DNA from: Botrytis cinerea B05.10
Taxonomy: Eukaryota > Ascomycota > Leotiomycetes > Helotiales > Sclerotiniaceae
Direction: 5' to 3'
DNA: 64,000 nt
NCBI RefSeq assembly: GCF_000143535.2
Contig: NC_037315.1
Coordinates: 992,001 to 1,056,000 of the forward strand
Shown: piece by piece, positions 32,922 to 44,813 of the stretch
How the letters are laid out: every line of letters starts with the position of its first letter
Numbering within the stretch: position 1 is the first letter of the stretch
Translations under genes and position numbers: made by a program
The notes under the pieces: model-generated
What the model was told of the DNA's origin: nothing
What the model saw: the letters and a program-made list of their open reading frames with translations, nothing else
The model's database searches: none

Positions 32922-34444
32922 CTACTCAACCATTTCAATATCATCTCCAGTTTGATTGTGCTCTGTAGCTGCAACTGGGGCTTCATTCGCAGTGTCATTG
33001 ACATTATCCTCCTGTTTGGATCCATTTCCGAAATAATCGTCCATCTCGGCATCAAGTTCTTCTTGTGTTTTCTTTGGTCTGCTCTCTCTTGTAGGCCTCT
33101 CTCCTCCACGACCGGCATTGCGATCTCCTCTTTCTCTCCTTGCACCAGGTCTGCGACCATCTCTTCCTCGGCGTGGCAGAGGACTGCGCGAACGTCTCCT
33201 CCTGTCAGGTCGGTCTCCTCGGTCGCCCGGAACATATCGATCAACATTCTCAGGTGGCGGCTTGCTGACATCAGAATGCCTGATTGGAGGAGATAAAGAA
33301 CGAGAACGAGGAATAGTCATGCGATCGGCCAGGGAGCGACCTGATCTCGATGGTTCGTATTGATTTCTGCCTCCACGGCCTCTGGATGGACCGTCTGGGA
33401 CAGACCTCAAACGAATTGGTTGACCTAGAAAGTGTTAAAATAGTTATATATCTAGCATGAATATAGCTTTTACCATTGGCATTTGCCCCATCAAACTCCT
33501 CAATGGCTCTCTGCGCATCTCTTGGGTCCTCATAAGTTACATGAGCGACACCATTCGAACGTCCAGCTCGGTCATAATCAAGCTTCAAGAATGAAACACG
33601 ACCAATGCGCTCGAAAAGACCCTAAATCGTTCTTAGCAACAAAACTCTTTCTGTTCCTTTTCGTATCTCATACCTCCAATTCTTCTTCCGTCAAATCGTA
33701 ATGTACGTTCTCCACCCTAACCTTTCCACTGTTTCTATTTTGTGTTAGCACGAAACGCCGAACGGAAAAGAGCATATTGCATACATTGGTCTGTCATCTT
33801 CGTAGTTGCGTCTTTCCGGGCGATTCGAAGAACGGGCGTCTGAAAGATTTGTGAGCTAGGTGGTCGAGAAAGAACGGAAAGCATGGAAGTGATGCGTACT
33901 TCGATCATCGTATTTGTCATGTACCCATTCGCTAACACTGTTAGTTGATTCTCAATCCTATTGGGAAGGTTAAGACTTACGAGTCTATGTTTCTAGAATC
34001 ATCTCCTTGATATGGCTGCCAAAGGAGAGTAGGCGTGGGTTAGCTATATATTCTATTTACGTACTATCATGAACCATCGAGGCGTCATGCACTGATTGAA
34101 GCAGCGATGCGATCTGAGAACATTCGGGGAGGAATTAAGTATCTGATGATTGAGGAGGTGTATGCACCTAGAGCGGTGAAATGTTAGCAAATGGACTTGG
34201 GACTCGAGACTCGAGGGTCGTCGGAAAGTTTGTAGAGAGGTTCTTACCTTTCTTACACCATCACGAGGGTAGTCATTGCGATTGTTTCTGCGGCCTTGTC
34301 GACCTCGATTTCCACCATTTCTCTGCTGCTTGAAGATATCAGTACTATTTCGTATTGCAAGGCTGAGACAACATGTTCGAGGCGTCGGGTTTTGACAGGG
34401 CTTACCTGGCGATCACCACTAATTTCATCAAGGCTTTGATCCAT
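32922..34444 (-). CDS. Yra1/Mlo3-like RNA export adaptor (ALY/REF family, RRM)
   Basis: Eight exons: 34444-34406, 34328-34248, 34015-33981, 33931-33900, 33839-33785, 33734-33674, 33621-33474 and 33424-32922, giving 317 residues. The N terminus MDQSLDEISGDRQ is a UAP56-binding motif. RGG-type basic residues and SEWVHDKYDD follow. The RRM runs from KVRVENVHYDLTEEELEGLF (RNP2 VRVENV) through GRSNGVAHVTYEDPRDAQRA (RNP1) to IRLRSVPDGP. The Arg/Ser/Gly-rich region and the C-terminal KKTQEELDAEMDDYFG box complete the ALY/REF design. The family couples transcription and splicing to mRNA export by loading Mex67. Intron 2 (34247-34016) is 232 nt against 49-77 nt elsewhere and contains a candidate poison exon. 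Exon 2 has a CAGCAG tandem acceptor. Exon 4 could start 6 nt earlier. Confidence 0.9.
34065..34167 (-). other. Candidate poison exon within intron 2 of the Yra1-like gene
   Basis: A 103-nt cassette is bounded by CTCTAG (acceptor ending 34168, branch GCTAAC about 20 nt upstream) and a GTACGT donor at 34064. The downstream half-intron (34064-34016, 49 nt) has its own GCTAAC branch and GGCAG acceptor. If included, the frame continues as VHTPPQSSDT and stops at 34137-34135. The length is not a multiple of three. Upstream half-intron: 34247-34168, 80 nt. Confidence 0.65.
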
Positions 34445-34764
34445 TGTCAAGTTATGGGAACGAATATGAACTGAAAAAGGGCGGATTTTTTGATATATTG
34501 GCTTGTTTGAGGTGATTAACTCTCATGTACAATGTACAAAACATCCAAGGATTCTTCAATACGTCAACTTTTGTGAGTCGCGACGAGGATTCGACAAGTG
34601 GTCTGTGCACTTGGATCATGTGATAATTCACATGCATTGCATTGCAGCGCCGCAGCTAATCGCTATTCATTCCCTCTCCGAAATCGCAAACTTGTAATTC
34701 ACACAATCTAGATAACAGAATTCACAGATTCAGTCCCTCTTCTTCTTGCATCAAGCTTTTCAAA
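34445..34764. promoter_or_regulatory. Divergent promoter between Yra1-like and 6PGDH-like genes
   Basis: 320 bp separate the two start codons of oppositely oriented genes. No site was recognised with confidence; the segment holds both 5' leaders. Confidence 0.5.
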
Positions 34765-36137
34765 ATGTCACCACTTGCCACTGTCGGTATAATCTCCATC
34801 GGAGAAATGGGTATGGGTGTTGCAAAGTTGCTCATTGCCCATAATTATCGTGTTGTGACGAACATTGAGGGTCGAAGGTTGGTTGTATTATCTTCTATAA
34901 CTTATGTTATCCAGTAGCTGTTAAGAGGGGCTATGATTTCCAAGGGGAACTCATCATTAAACTGGCTCTGATTTCGAAAGAATGGACCAATCTAGCTTGA
35001 GATATGAACATTCTAAGCACAGTCAACTATCATGCTTGGAATGGATTTGGGAGGAGATTCATGACGAATAGGCCAATGTATATTCCGTTTCAAAAGTATT
35101 GAGACGAGAATCTAATGTAGCTTTTCAAACATCAAAGTTGATGGTTGTATATATACACATATGAAAATATCCGTTACTGTATCGTTATTCTACATCGAAC
35201 TCACCTTGTTTCACCTAGCCAAGATACCCATGATCGCGCCCAAAAATCCAAAATCGAACTTCTACCTACAGACACATCCCTAGTTTCGCAGTCGGACTAC
35301 ATTCTCTCGATTGTTCCACCTCGTGATGCACTACCACTGGCAATTCGGATCACCACCGCCTTTAACTCTCTCTCGCCACCGAAATCCTCCCCCCTCTTTT
35401 ATCTCGACCTAAACGCCATAGCTCCTGCTACTGCTCGCTCAGTCGCTTCTCATATTAGTACCACATCACCATCCATCAAATTTATCGATGGTGGAATCAT
35501 TGGTGGTGCACCCAAACTCAAAAATGATACCACTACTCCTAATACCACGGCATCCATTGATCCAGACCTAGAGCATGCTTGGAGCCGCCCTTCAATCCCC
35601 ATTTCTGGACCTCATGAACTTTCTAAAGCTCCTATATCTGGTGCCCATCTAGCAGATCTTTTGAATACCAATTATCTAGGCGAAGAAATCGGCAAGGCAT
35701 CAGGTCTTAAATGTTGTTTCGCTAGTACTACGAAAGGATTCACAGCCTTATGTATCCAAGCATTCACATCTGCTCAAAGACTGGGCGTCTTGGGAGAATT
35801 GGAGAAAGAAATGAGTGAAAGAGTACCTGGATTATGGAAGTCTGTGAATGGAGGAATCACAGGTATGCCACCAAAAGCCTATAGATGGGTACGAGAAATG
35901 GAGGAAATCGGAATTTGTCACGGGGAAACAGGATTCTCAGGTGGAGAGTCCACCGATGGAAAAGGAGAGGAAGGAAAAGGTATCTTTGGAGAAATTGCCG
36001 ACGTTTACCGAAGTGTCGCAGACGAAACAGTGCTTGGAGAGGAGAAAACCGAAAAGAGAAAAAGAGGAAAGACGGTAGAAGATGTCGCTCAATGTATGAC
36101 CGAGGGGCTAACAAGCAAGAGAGCAAAGAAGGAATAG
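34765..36137 (+). CDS. 6-phosphogluconate dehydrogenase-like NAD(P)-binding protein (DUF1932 type)
   Basis: Exons 34765-34877 and 35219-36137 encode 343 residues. The N terminus MSPLATVGIISIGEMGMGVA is a Rossmann dinucleotide-binding motif of the beta-hydroxyacid dehydrogenase type (G-x-M-G). The junction EGR|S-QDTHDRA restores the family sequence. SQSDYILSIVPPRDAL, FYLDLNAIAPATAR, FIDGGIIGGAPKL and IPISGPH follow, then GKASGLKCCFASTTKGFTAL with the conserved Lys of the C-terminal helical domain, and GMPPKAYRWVREMEEI near the end. The substrate is unknown; this subgroup is distinct from true pentose-phosphate 6PGDH. The intron is long (341 nt) and its donor GTTGGT is weak, so another splice form is possible. 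The C terminus is Lys/Arg-rich. Confidence 0.87.
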
Positions 36138-36981
36138 GTTCATTTACTCCTATTAAGAACTCTATTTCCCTCGACTTGGATTCGGTTTCATCTCGTCTCA
36201 TCCCGTGCATTGAATTTGCAGAGTAAGATTTAGAGTGAAGGAATAGACGGCACGTAGAATATTAGAAGGGATTACAATCCTTCGCGGAAATCCATCGATA
36301 CAACGTTAGATAACAAGTACAGTACCTATACATAGCCGATTAGAGACAAATGTAATTACATTACTTAAGAACACCTTTTTATTCAGCATTCATCCGAAAT
36401 GATACATTAGTCAGTCATAAGAGTAGAATGACCGCAAAGGAAAATATACATCGTTGATGTATGTAAAAGTTCCAAGTATGAATAATAATTTGCCATCGTT
36501 ATTGCGAATTCATCAAGATTCAATATAATCTTTCCCACATTCATTGTGAAGTCCTCGTCTTAGAGCACGGAATATCGAATTGGACGTTAATGAATTTTAT
36601 GTCATTATATGTAGGTATATCATTATGCTCCTATTTCTAATCCATTCGACTGATCCCATTCATCATCCCCAAATTCCTCATCTCCATAAACAAATAATAT
36701 CGTAGATACAAAGGCTTTGGATAGATATATAATAGTAGTAATACAAAAACAAAACAAAGGAAAGTAAAGAAAAGAAAACCCACACACACCCTCCAAACTA
36801 TCCAAAACTTTTCGCTCGCTCGCTGAACGCTATGATATGATCTCATTATCCTGTTTTGTAGCTACAAATACCCATCCCTCTTCAATATAGAAATATAAAA
36901 AAAACACCTCTTCTCCTTTCCCCAAACCTCCAATCTCCAGAAGATAAAACATCTCAAATAATCACCCCTCGACAAGCCCAC
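36138..36981. other. Intergenic region without a recognisable gene
   Basis: Convergent 3' flanks of the 6PGDH-like gene and the mucin-like gene. A 69-codon minus-strand frame at 36637-36846 is hydrophobic, but it lies in T-rich DNA just past the mucin stop and is probably 3' untranslated sequence. Confidence 0.5.
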
Positions 36982-39900
36982 TCACATCAACAACCCCAAA
37001 AGCACAAAAGAAACCTGTAAATACAGTAATCCCCATCCACCAATTCCCATTCCCATTCTCACACCCGCACTCTTCTTCTTCGCCGTCTCTGTTGCTCCTC
37101 CAGCACCCACAGTCATGGTCCCTACAACTACAATCCCCGTTCCTCCCGCCGCCAAACTCAATATATCTCCACCTTCCGTCACTGTCCCCCCGGCTGTAAG
37201 CGTTTGTCCTCCAATGACCAGACTGTTCAACGGAACTACGCTTTGCAAAGTAGCAGTACTAGTTACAAAACCACTGTTGGCATTGACCACCACCGCATTC
37301 CCGGTAGGTGACAAAGAAACCGTAGATCCATCAACCGTAATAACGGAACCTGGTTTCAGAGTTTGACTACCTATCACAACACCAGAAGCAGAATTTTTGG
37401 TGAAGGTCGAAGATCCAATTACCACGACGTTTGGAGGGAGAGAGATAGTACTACTAGGAGCAAGAGTAATAATAGTACTTCCTTGCGTGATCACACCTCC
37501 CGGAGTCAAAGTGGCGCTTCCAATGACGAAACCAGATTTAGTGAAATCGGCTGTTACACTAGATGTTCCGACGACAACGACACCGGGGAGGGGTTCAGTG
37601 GTGGTTGTCAAAACGGCCTTGGCACCATTGGATGGAGTGGGTGTGGGCGTAGTACTTGTGGTTACGCCATTGATGATGATTGCAGAGCCGGATGGAGCGA
37701 TCGAGATACGTTCACCGCTTACAGTGGCTTCGGAACCGGGTTTTATAGTTTGTGAACCGACTACGAAGTTGGAGCTTCCTTGACTGAGAGTTAGGGAATT
37801 GAATACAACGGGAGCAATAGTGGTTTGGCCCGGTGAAGGCTTAATGGTTGTAGGAGTTATAGTAGGGCTGGAAATTGCAGTGGTTATATCGGGATTGGTC
37901 TTTACGCTGGTGGGTGATGCTTGGATGCTGGAAATTATGGAATTGGTGTCGGATGCTAAGGGTGGTTTTTCTGTGCCGCCTGTTTGGATGCCAGGGTTAC
38001 TAGCTACGGGTTGGGTACCGATTGTATCACTCTTTCCAGTGGCTGGGAGAGCTGTACTTTTGTCACTCGGCAGTCCAACTGGAATTCCAATAGCAGGAGT
38101 AGTGGTTCCGGTATTTCCAGTAGATGAGGGTGGAAATGCAAGACTTCCAGTCGCGGTGTTAGTTGGATTGCTTATTGATGCTGTATCTGCTGCCTTCGTT
38201 CCAGGAATAGACACAGGATTTGTAGACACAGGGGGGGTTGCCGTCGATCCAGGAACTGTAGGTCCTAGTAGTGATGTGTTGGTAGTATTATCAGCTGGCT
38301 TAGTTCCAGGTAAAGATACAGGATTTGTTGTTACCGGTATTGATACATTACTTGTTGTTCCTGGTAGCGATACATTGCTGGTTGTTCCAGTTAGATCAGA
38401 TACAGGTGGTGATACAATCGATGGAGAGACTGTTGACCCTGTTGATGCCATATTGGTCGCAATATCAGTCGGCTTTGTTCCGGGTACAGACACGGGATTC
38501 GAAGTTGTTTGTGGATTCGAGATTGCTTTGGCAGTTTCAGTCTGAGCTTTAGTAGTTGGTGATGTTGTTGGGGCAATATTGGAAGTATCTCTGCTATTAC
38601 TAGTGTTTGAAGTCACAGGACTAGTCGTAGGCAAAACGGATGAGTCGGGTAACTTTGTAGTTATTGAATTTGAAGTAGCTGCATCAGGTAACTTGGTAGT
38701 TCCCGTATTAGTGGCAAGAGCGTCAGATGACTTCGTTGTAGCTGGTAAAACCGGTGTGCTACTTGCTAAGGTCGAGATAGGAGCATTGGACAATTTAGTG
38801 GTTGTTGGATTAGAAGTTGGAACATCAGGCGATTTGCTCGTGACTGGATTAGAAGTAGTTGAAATTGAAATGGATCCAGAAACGGTAGATCCTGATGGTG
38901 GGGTATTGGTTGTGGTATCGGCCGGCTTACTCCCTGGGATGGATACAGGATTTGTTGGATTGCTGGTTGCAGGAACCGATAAAGAGGTATCCGGAGACTT
39001 GCTAACCGGGCTATTTGTTTGAACAATGGTTTGGGAAACCGAATTAGACGCATCTGGCGATTTGCTAACTGGATTGGAAGTAATTGGGTTGGAAGTAACT
39101 GGATTGGATGTAGTAGGATTACTGTCAGATGTCTTGCTAGTAGTTTCAGCCACTTTTGAACTGGCAGAAACACTCGTCGAGACTGTAATACTAGTAGGTG
39201 AAACAGAGCTTGGTGTCTTCGAAGGGGAAAAGAATGAATCAAGGGTGATGGTATGTGGGCATACTGCTAAGACTTGACCGACAACCGAGAGGGTTGCCGT
39301 ACAACCTGAAATAACACTCGCATTCATGTCTGTTGATGATGGTTTGAAGATAGAGGTTTGAGTGGAAATTGTTTTCGTGCTTGATTCCCCTTGTGTCGAC
39401 GCAGATGTCTTTGAAGAGAGTGACTTTGATGGTTCTGATTTAGTACCTTGACTCGAAGTCTGAACCTTACTTGTAGGTAATGTAGTAGGTTCTGTTGCTT
39501 CCTTTACCGTTCCTGTTTTAGAAATAACCTCCGAAGTTGAAAGCTTAGTTGTATGAGAAGTAGTCGAGTGCTTCTCAGATAATGATATGATAGACGTGAG
39601 AGACGAATTTGAAGTCTTGGGCTTTTCACTTGTAATAGAAGAAGTTTCAACTGTAGTCTTACTGAGTAATGAAGAGAACGTATGAGAAGCTCTCTCAGTT
39701 GTTTTTATAGTCTCAGTCTTATCTGATCGATTGGATGAGGTAGTGCTGCTTGGATGGACTTCTGAGATATTAATCGATGTGGATACTCCCTCTACTGAAC
39801 TGCTTTGCTTTGAAGTTTCACTGACTGATGATTTAACACTAGTTGTAGCAGTTTCAAGTACTCGTGTAGAAGCAGTTTTTTCGGTGGTACTTGCAAGCCT

Positions 39901-41947
39901 TGACTGAGAAGTAGTTTCTGGTTTGACTGTGGTAGAATTCTCGGTAGTTTTGCTTGTGGCCTTTAACTCCGATGTGCTGCTTTGTCCTTGTACACTTGAG
40001 CTATGAGATTCAGTCTCTGGTTGCTTGATCGCAGACGAAGTTGGTCCTTGTGCACTCGAGCTATGAGATGTGGTCTGTGATTGTTTAATCGCAGATGAAG
40101 AGAGCAATTGTACACTCGAGCTGTGAGACGTGGTAGCGTCGGGAGCCGGGTTGAGAGTGCTCGACTCCTTTCCCGAAGATGACTCTTGAGTAGTCTGAGT
40201 TTGAGCCTTTGACGATACTATAGTTGGTTGAGATCCAGCAGTAGAAGAACTAGATTTTGACTCGTGAGTTGATTGAGATTGAGTCAATACCCCAGACGGT
40301 ACTGAGGTTGAGAGGCCTAGAACCGATGAAGCCGATATGCTTAACTCTGATTTGCTTTCTTGTGTTGTTTGAGCAGAAGAGACTTTTGAACTTGTAGAAG
40401 TTGAGAGAACCGATGCGTTTGGCGATAGGGGTAGACTTGATTTCGATTTGCTCTCGTGTATTGTCTGAATAGACGATCCAGATGTTTTGGAGGTCAAGAC
40501 AGCAGTCGTCGACACTTGCGCAGAAGATTTTAAACTGGATTCCGATTTAACTTCGCGTGTTGTTGGAACAGGGGAAGACTCAGGTGTCCTGGACGTCAAA
40601 ATAGTTGACGATACCTTTGAAGGCTTCGAGCTAATCTTCGATTTCGACTCACGTGTCGATTGAAAGGAAGTTTCAGATGCTTTTGAAAGAGAGCTAGATG
40701 TAGAAGTTACTGAAGATTGGGTTAAGCTACCTTCGGATTTGGACTCGTGTGTTGACTGTAGAGAAGATTCGGATGTTTTTGACGTCAAAATCCTTGATGA
40801 TCCGCTTGATGATATCAAGTTAGCATCTGAGCTAGATTTTGAATTTGAAGCAAGAGAAGCTGGAACAGTTGGCCCAGAGACTATTGTTCCCGAGGGAGAT
40901 GTTGAGATCACAGTCGTAGATGAAGCAGAATTGGAAGTCCTGGACGTGATAGACTCGCTCTTGGTGGCAGGACCAGTATTTGAAGATATAGAATCGGTAG
41001 TCTTAGGTGAACTAGAGATAAGTGAAGGCTCAGACTTTGATATATCAGTATGCACTGATGAGACAGATGAGCTGATACTCTTTGAGGAAGCAAGGATTGT
41101 TTTTGGGTCAGCTGATGGAACTGTCAGTGTGAAGGCTTGCGTTGTTGTAGTGCCACCAGGTAAAGTCGTCGAAGAAAGTGGCTTCGAAGATAACTCAGAT
41201 GTCTTTGCTAATGAAGATTCACCAGCTACACTTGAATGCGAAGCAGTGGATGCAGTAGAGACACTTGATGGCTGGGTTGGATTACTTTGTGTTTTTGACG
41301 CCACTAAACTTATTGGTTCAATTGACTTTGAGGTAATAGTACTGGAAGCGATCGCAGTATTTGGAATTTTACCGGAAGCTTCAATAGAAGTTTTCGAAGA
41401 CTCGAGTGGCACGGATGTTGAATGAGAACCAATAGAACTCGACTTGAGATCTGTGTTGGAGGCGGTAGTGTGTAGCGATTCTTTCAATGTGGATGACTCG
41501 GCCAAGGTTGTAAGGGTAGCCTTCTCAGAAGTGGATGCCTCAACGACAGCTTTATTATTATTTGGAAGTGATGTGGGTGTGTGGACGATAGTGACAGTGG
41601 TAGGACAAGCTTCTCTTGCAGCTATTAAGGGCTGGCCACTTGTTGAAGTGACTGTTGCCGTACAAGAGATAGACAATGTGCTGGATGAAATGAGTGTGGT
41701 GGTCGGAGACCCTTTTGATAATGTGGTAGAAGAAGTTGTATGCGACGATGAGGTTTCATTAGTATACCTTCGAACTACATCACCTAGAAGAAAAGAAGGT
41801 ATCAGCATATGTAACACTTAACGCCACAAGATGAACCAAACCCACAAATCAATATTGACTAGTCTTACCTTGGTCTAGTTTGGGAAAAGCGGTTACTGGA
41901 TGTAGAAGAGACAGGGTGCCTAGAAGAAGGACTGGCAAAACTTTCAT
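36982..41947 (-). CDS. Mucin-like Ser/Thr-rich surface protein, probably GPI-anchored
   Basis: Exons 41947-41869 and 41783-36982 encode 1,626 residues. Exon 1 supplies the signal peptide MKVLPVLLLGTLSLLHPVTA; the 85-nt intron joins FPKLDQ to GDVVRRYTNETSSS. Most of the protein is Ser/Thr/Pro-rich and would carry dense O-glycans. It holds about seven degenerate repeats centred on THESKSESS-like motifs, three HSSSVQ/SSAIKQ repeats and many SNPVTSNP/PGTKPADT repeats. Two short two-Cys modules (CTATV...GQ...CPTTVT near the N terminus and CTATLSVVGQVLAVCPHTIT around residue 850) are related. The C-terminal 300 residues contain four beta-repeat units of the form VVIGSQTLKPGSVITVDGST, widespread in fungal surface proteins. 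The extreme C terminus (GWGLLYLQVSFVLLGLLM) is a GPI-type hydrophobic tail. Likely a cell-wall or adhesin protein. Confidence 0.88.
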
Positions 41948-44813
41948 GGTGAAAACGGGACAATACGCCGGGCATCAACCCATTGACAAAGTCTTATGAG
42001 GACATAGAATTAAAAGAGACAAACGACGAGAGAAGGAGGAAAAGAACAAATTTGTAAGAGGAGGAGGTTCCTATATTCTTCTTGAAAGAAATGAAACCCT
42101 GGGGCTGAGTAGGATACTGCTCACCCACAAGCCTGCATCACGAAACAATCTCATGATGAAAATTGGAAATATATTAAACAGTTGGGTTTGTAAGTTAAGT
42201 CACTTGGTAGTCGAGAAAGTAACAAGTTAGATCCCCATCCCAAAAGTTACAAGGGAGGATTTTCCCCTTCGCCATGGAATGGAAGGCTGATCAACAAGAT
42301 CTCCATTAAATTGTTTGCTGATGCAAGAGTAGATGCTGTGCCTGACACTAATGAACTTGCATCGTAAATAGAGTGACTTGCTCAATTCGGCAACTTAAAT
42401 CCATGATCAGCAACATGCGTGGGCCAAATATAGAGCCTCCATCACTCGTAAACAAATGAGTGGAAGGAGCGGTAGCTTGAAGGATCAAGAAAGATCAAGG
42501 AAGGTCACGAAAGCGGCTGTGCCAGTTTGTGATGGGATGAATAAGACTCGCTTGAAATAAAACACAGTAATTTTAGTGGACACTTCAAATGTTCAATATA
42601 ACAGATGTGGCCCCCTGCAGAAAAAGATACACTGCGTAAAAGAAAACAATGAAGCACCCGAGGCACCTACATAGAACGATAGAAACCGTTTTCGATCAAC
42701 CTGGAGTATTAGTTAGGTGTGGGTGTAAGTGTGGGTGCAGCGCAGTGCAATATGTTGACTGCGCATTCTTCTCTCTTTTCCTCTCTCGCTCTCTTTCTCA
42801 GGATATTTTTGGAGGCGGAGATATTCTGAGGTCACATCGCTTCACATCGCTAGAAACCTGGAAGTAAGACGGATTTTCTAGAGATCTGGTAGATACACTT
42901 AAATGGGTACCCTCGTGCGATAATGTAATTATTAGATTGGCAGTACGACGAGAGGATCGGTAATGTAAGGCTTGGGTGGCAAATCTGGAAAGGTATAACA
43001 AACCCATCAGTTCCAGAAGTCTAAACGTTGCTGGAAGTGACGTGAGGAGGGTTCATTTTCCAAGCACGATGTCTGCTGTACTGGTGTGCCTCGTCGTATC
43101 ACACTGCCCAAACATATGTGAGAGAACTGGGAATCACCGGATGTTACAATAAAAGAAGGCTTATAGAACCAAAAGATCAAACACGGCTGCCTGTTACGTG
43201 CGCGTATGAACGAGTAGTCGCACGGAAGACTCGAATAAATTGGAGAACGGCCTTTTTGGGGGCTCTTTACGACGGTGATGATAATGATTATGATGATGGT
43301 GGTGGTGGTGGTGGTAGTGGGTAGTCTCGAGGTAGTGTAGCGTGCGTGTGCAGCCGTTTGTGAGAAGTCTTTTAGCCGCTTAGTATCTAGCGTATGATTA
43401 CTTAAGTTTAGGCTTTCTTTAAGTTGTACCTATCTAGTAATCTACTCAATCTACCCGAGCCTTTCATACTTCACAACACGATATATACATGTACATATAT
43501 ATGCCTTGATGATATATACATTTCAGAACCCCGGTTACTATCATAAGATTGGCCATCGTGTTCACTTAGAAGAGAGACAAATTGACCGGCTTTCACCGCG
43601 TCTCCGAATCCGACCACTCACTCCTACGCACATGTTAACAAACCCTTCCATCTTTTGTGAATCTCAATTACCACCAAAAAAAAACTAACCGTCTGACATT
43701 CTCACTCATCATTATCCCTATTCCACGTTTTCGTAAGGATTCAACCTCGATTAATTCGATCCTTTGGAAACAGGGGACCTGGGTTTTATGTGGAAATCAA
43801 ATGACACGAAGATATCGTTACATCGTCGCGGATTTGAAGAATCAACCCCTTGATATTTTTGACAAAAAAGAAGCGGAAGGGCAGGGTGTGAAATACTACT
43901 TTGAATTGCAGTATAGTATTGCATTATTCTTCACTTGAAAGTTTGAGAGCTTCATCGAGGATCTTGAATCCAGATTTAATGGATCAAATATCAATTAACT
44001 TGGTGGCCGTGTTATGAGAAAGAGAGCCTTGTTCTACTCCGGGTTTATGTTCCAAACACTCGATTGCAATCATTTTGCTACATTTCTCGCGATCCCTTAT
44101 AGACTTATAATAGAGTACAGTATGGGGACCTCGGAGATACAGTCAAGCTCCCTTGTCAAAGCTACACAAAGCAACACAAAGCTTCGTAGAGATCTTACTA
44201 GCACGGTACCTTTTGTTTTCGTCATCCATCTACCAAGCGGGGATAGATTTCGGCCCCAAGGTTATACAGACTGGTGGACCTATTGTCTTATGAATCTCCC
44301 GCTTCTACAAATCAGTGATCGAAGATTGGTTAGTCATATGCCACATATAGTTCATGACAGAGCCAAAGATGAATCCTTCTCATTAATTATGCTAACTAAC
44401 TAATCTCGCCCCTCTTTGTGTAGCACCATTCTAAGCTCTAGGCAAATTTGATAAAAGCTGTTTTTTTCCTCCTATCCATCCGCAGATCCTGGCAGTTGAA
44501 ATGATCTGACACATGAAATGGTAGTATGGTAGTATCATATAGGTGCCCGGTACGCACAGCACGTTTTTGGGATCCTCCAAGTTCTCGACCTTTCCTACGT
44601 ACACTACTTTTCCTTCAGACTTTCCCGTCTTGATGCAGATCTTGTCGGAAGTTTGTGTTCAAGTTACACCTCTTTCGTGCCGTTCGAACCCGTTTTCGTC
44701 TTTTCTCTTTTCTCTTTCTTGTCTTTCCTTACCAGCTATTGTGTCATAGCCAGCATGTTCTGTCCTTTCAACAATTATTAATCTTTTAAAACTTTCCTTG
44801 ATGATCTTTTCCA
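41948..44813. other. Intergenic region without a recognisable gene
   Basis: No supported gene. It holds the upstream regions of the divergent mucin-like and aspartic-protease-like genes. A (GGT)n tract lies at about 43293-43316. Confidence 0.55.

Noticed and set aside
36637..36846. 69-codon hydrophobic frame downstream of the mucin-like gene
   Set aside because: It lies 136 bp past the mucin stop in T-rich DNA, where hydrophobic frames arise by chance. It shows how such frames can imitate the microproteins of clusters A and B.
37115..41425. Several long plus-strand frames (up to 248 codons) opposite the mucin-like gene
   Set aside because: They mirror the Ser/Thr/Pro repeats of the minus-strand gene, are rich in Val/Gly/Asp and lack signals of their own.
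44660..44710. tRNA-like GTTCGAACCC box
   Set aside because: The upstream 60 nt do not form an acceptor stem, D arm or anticodon arm on either strand.
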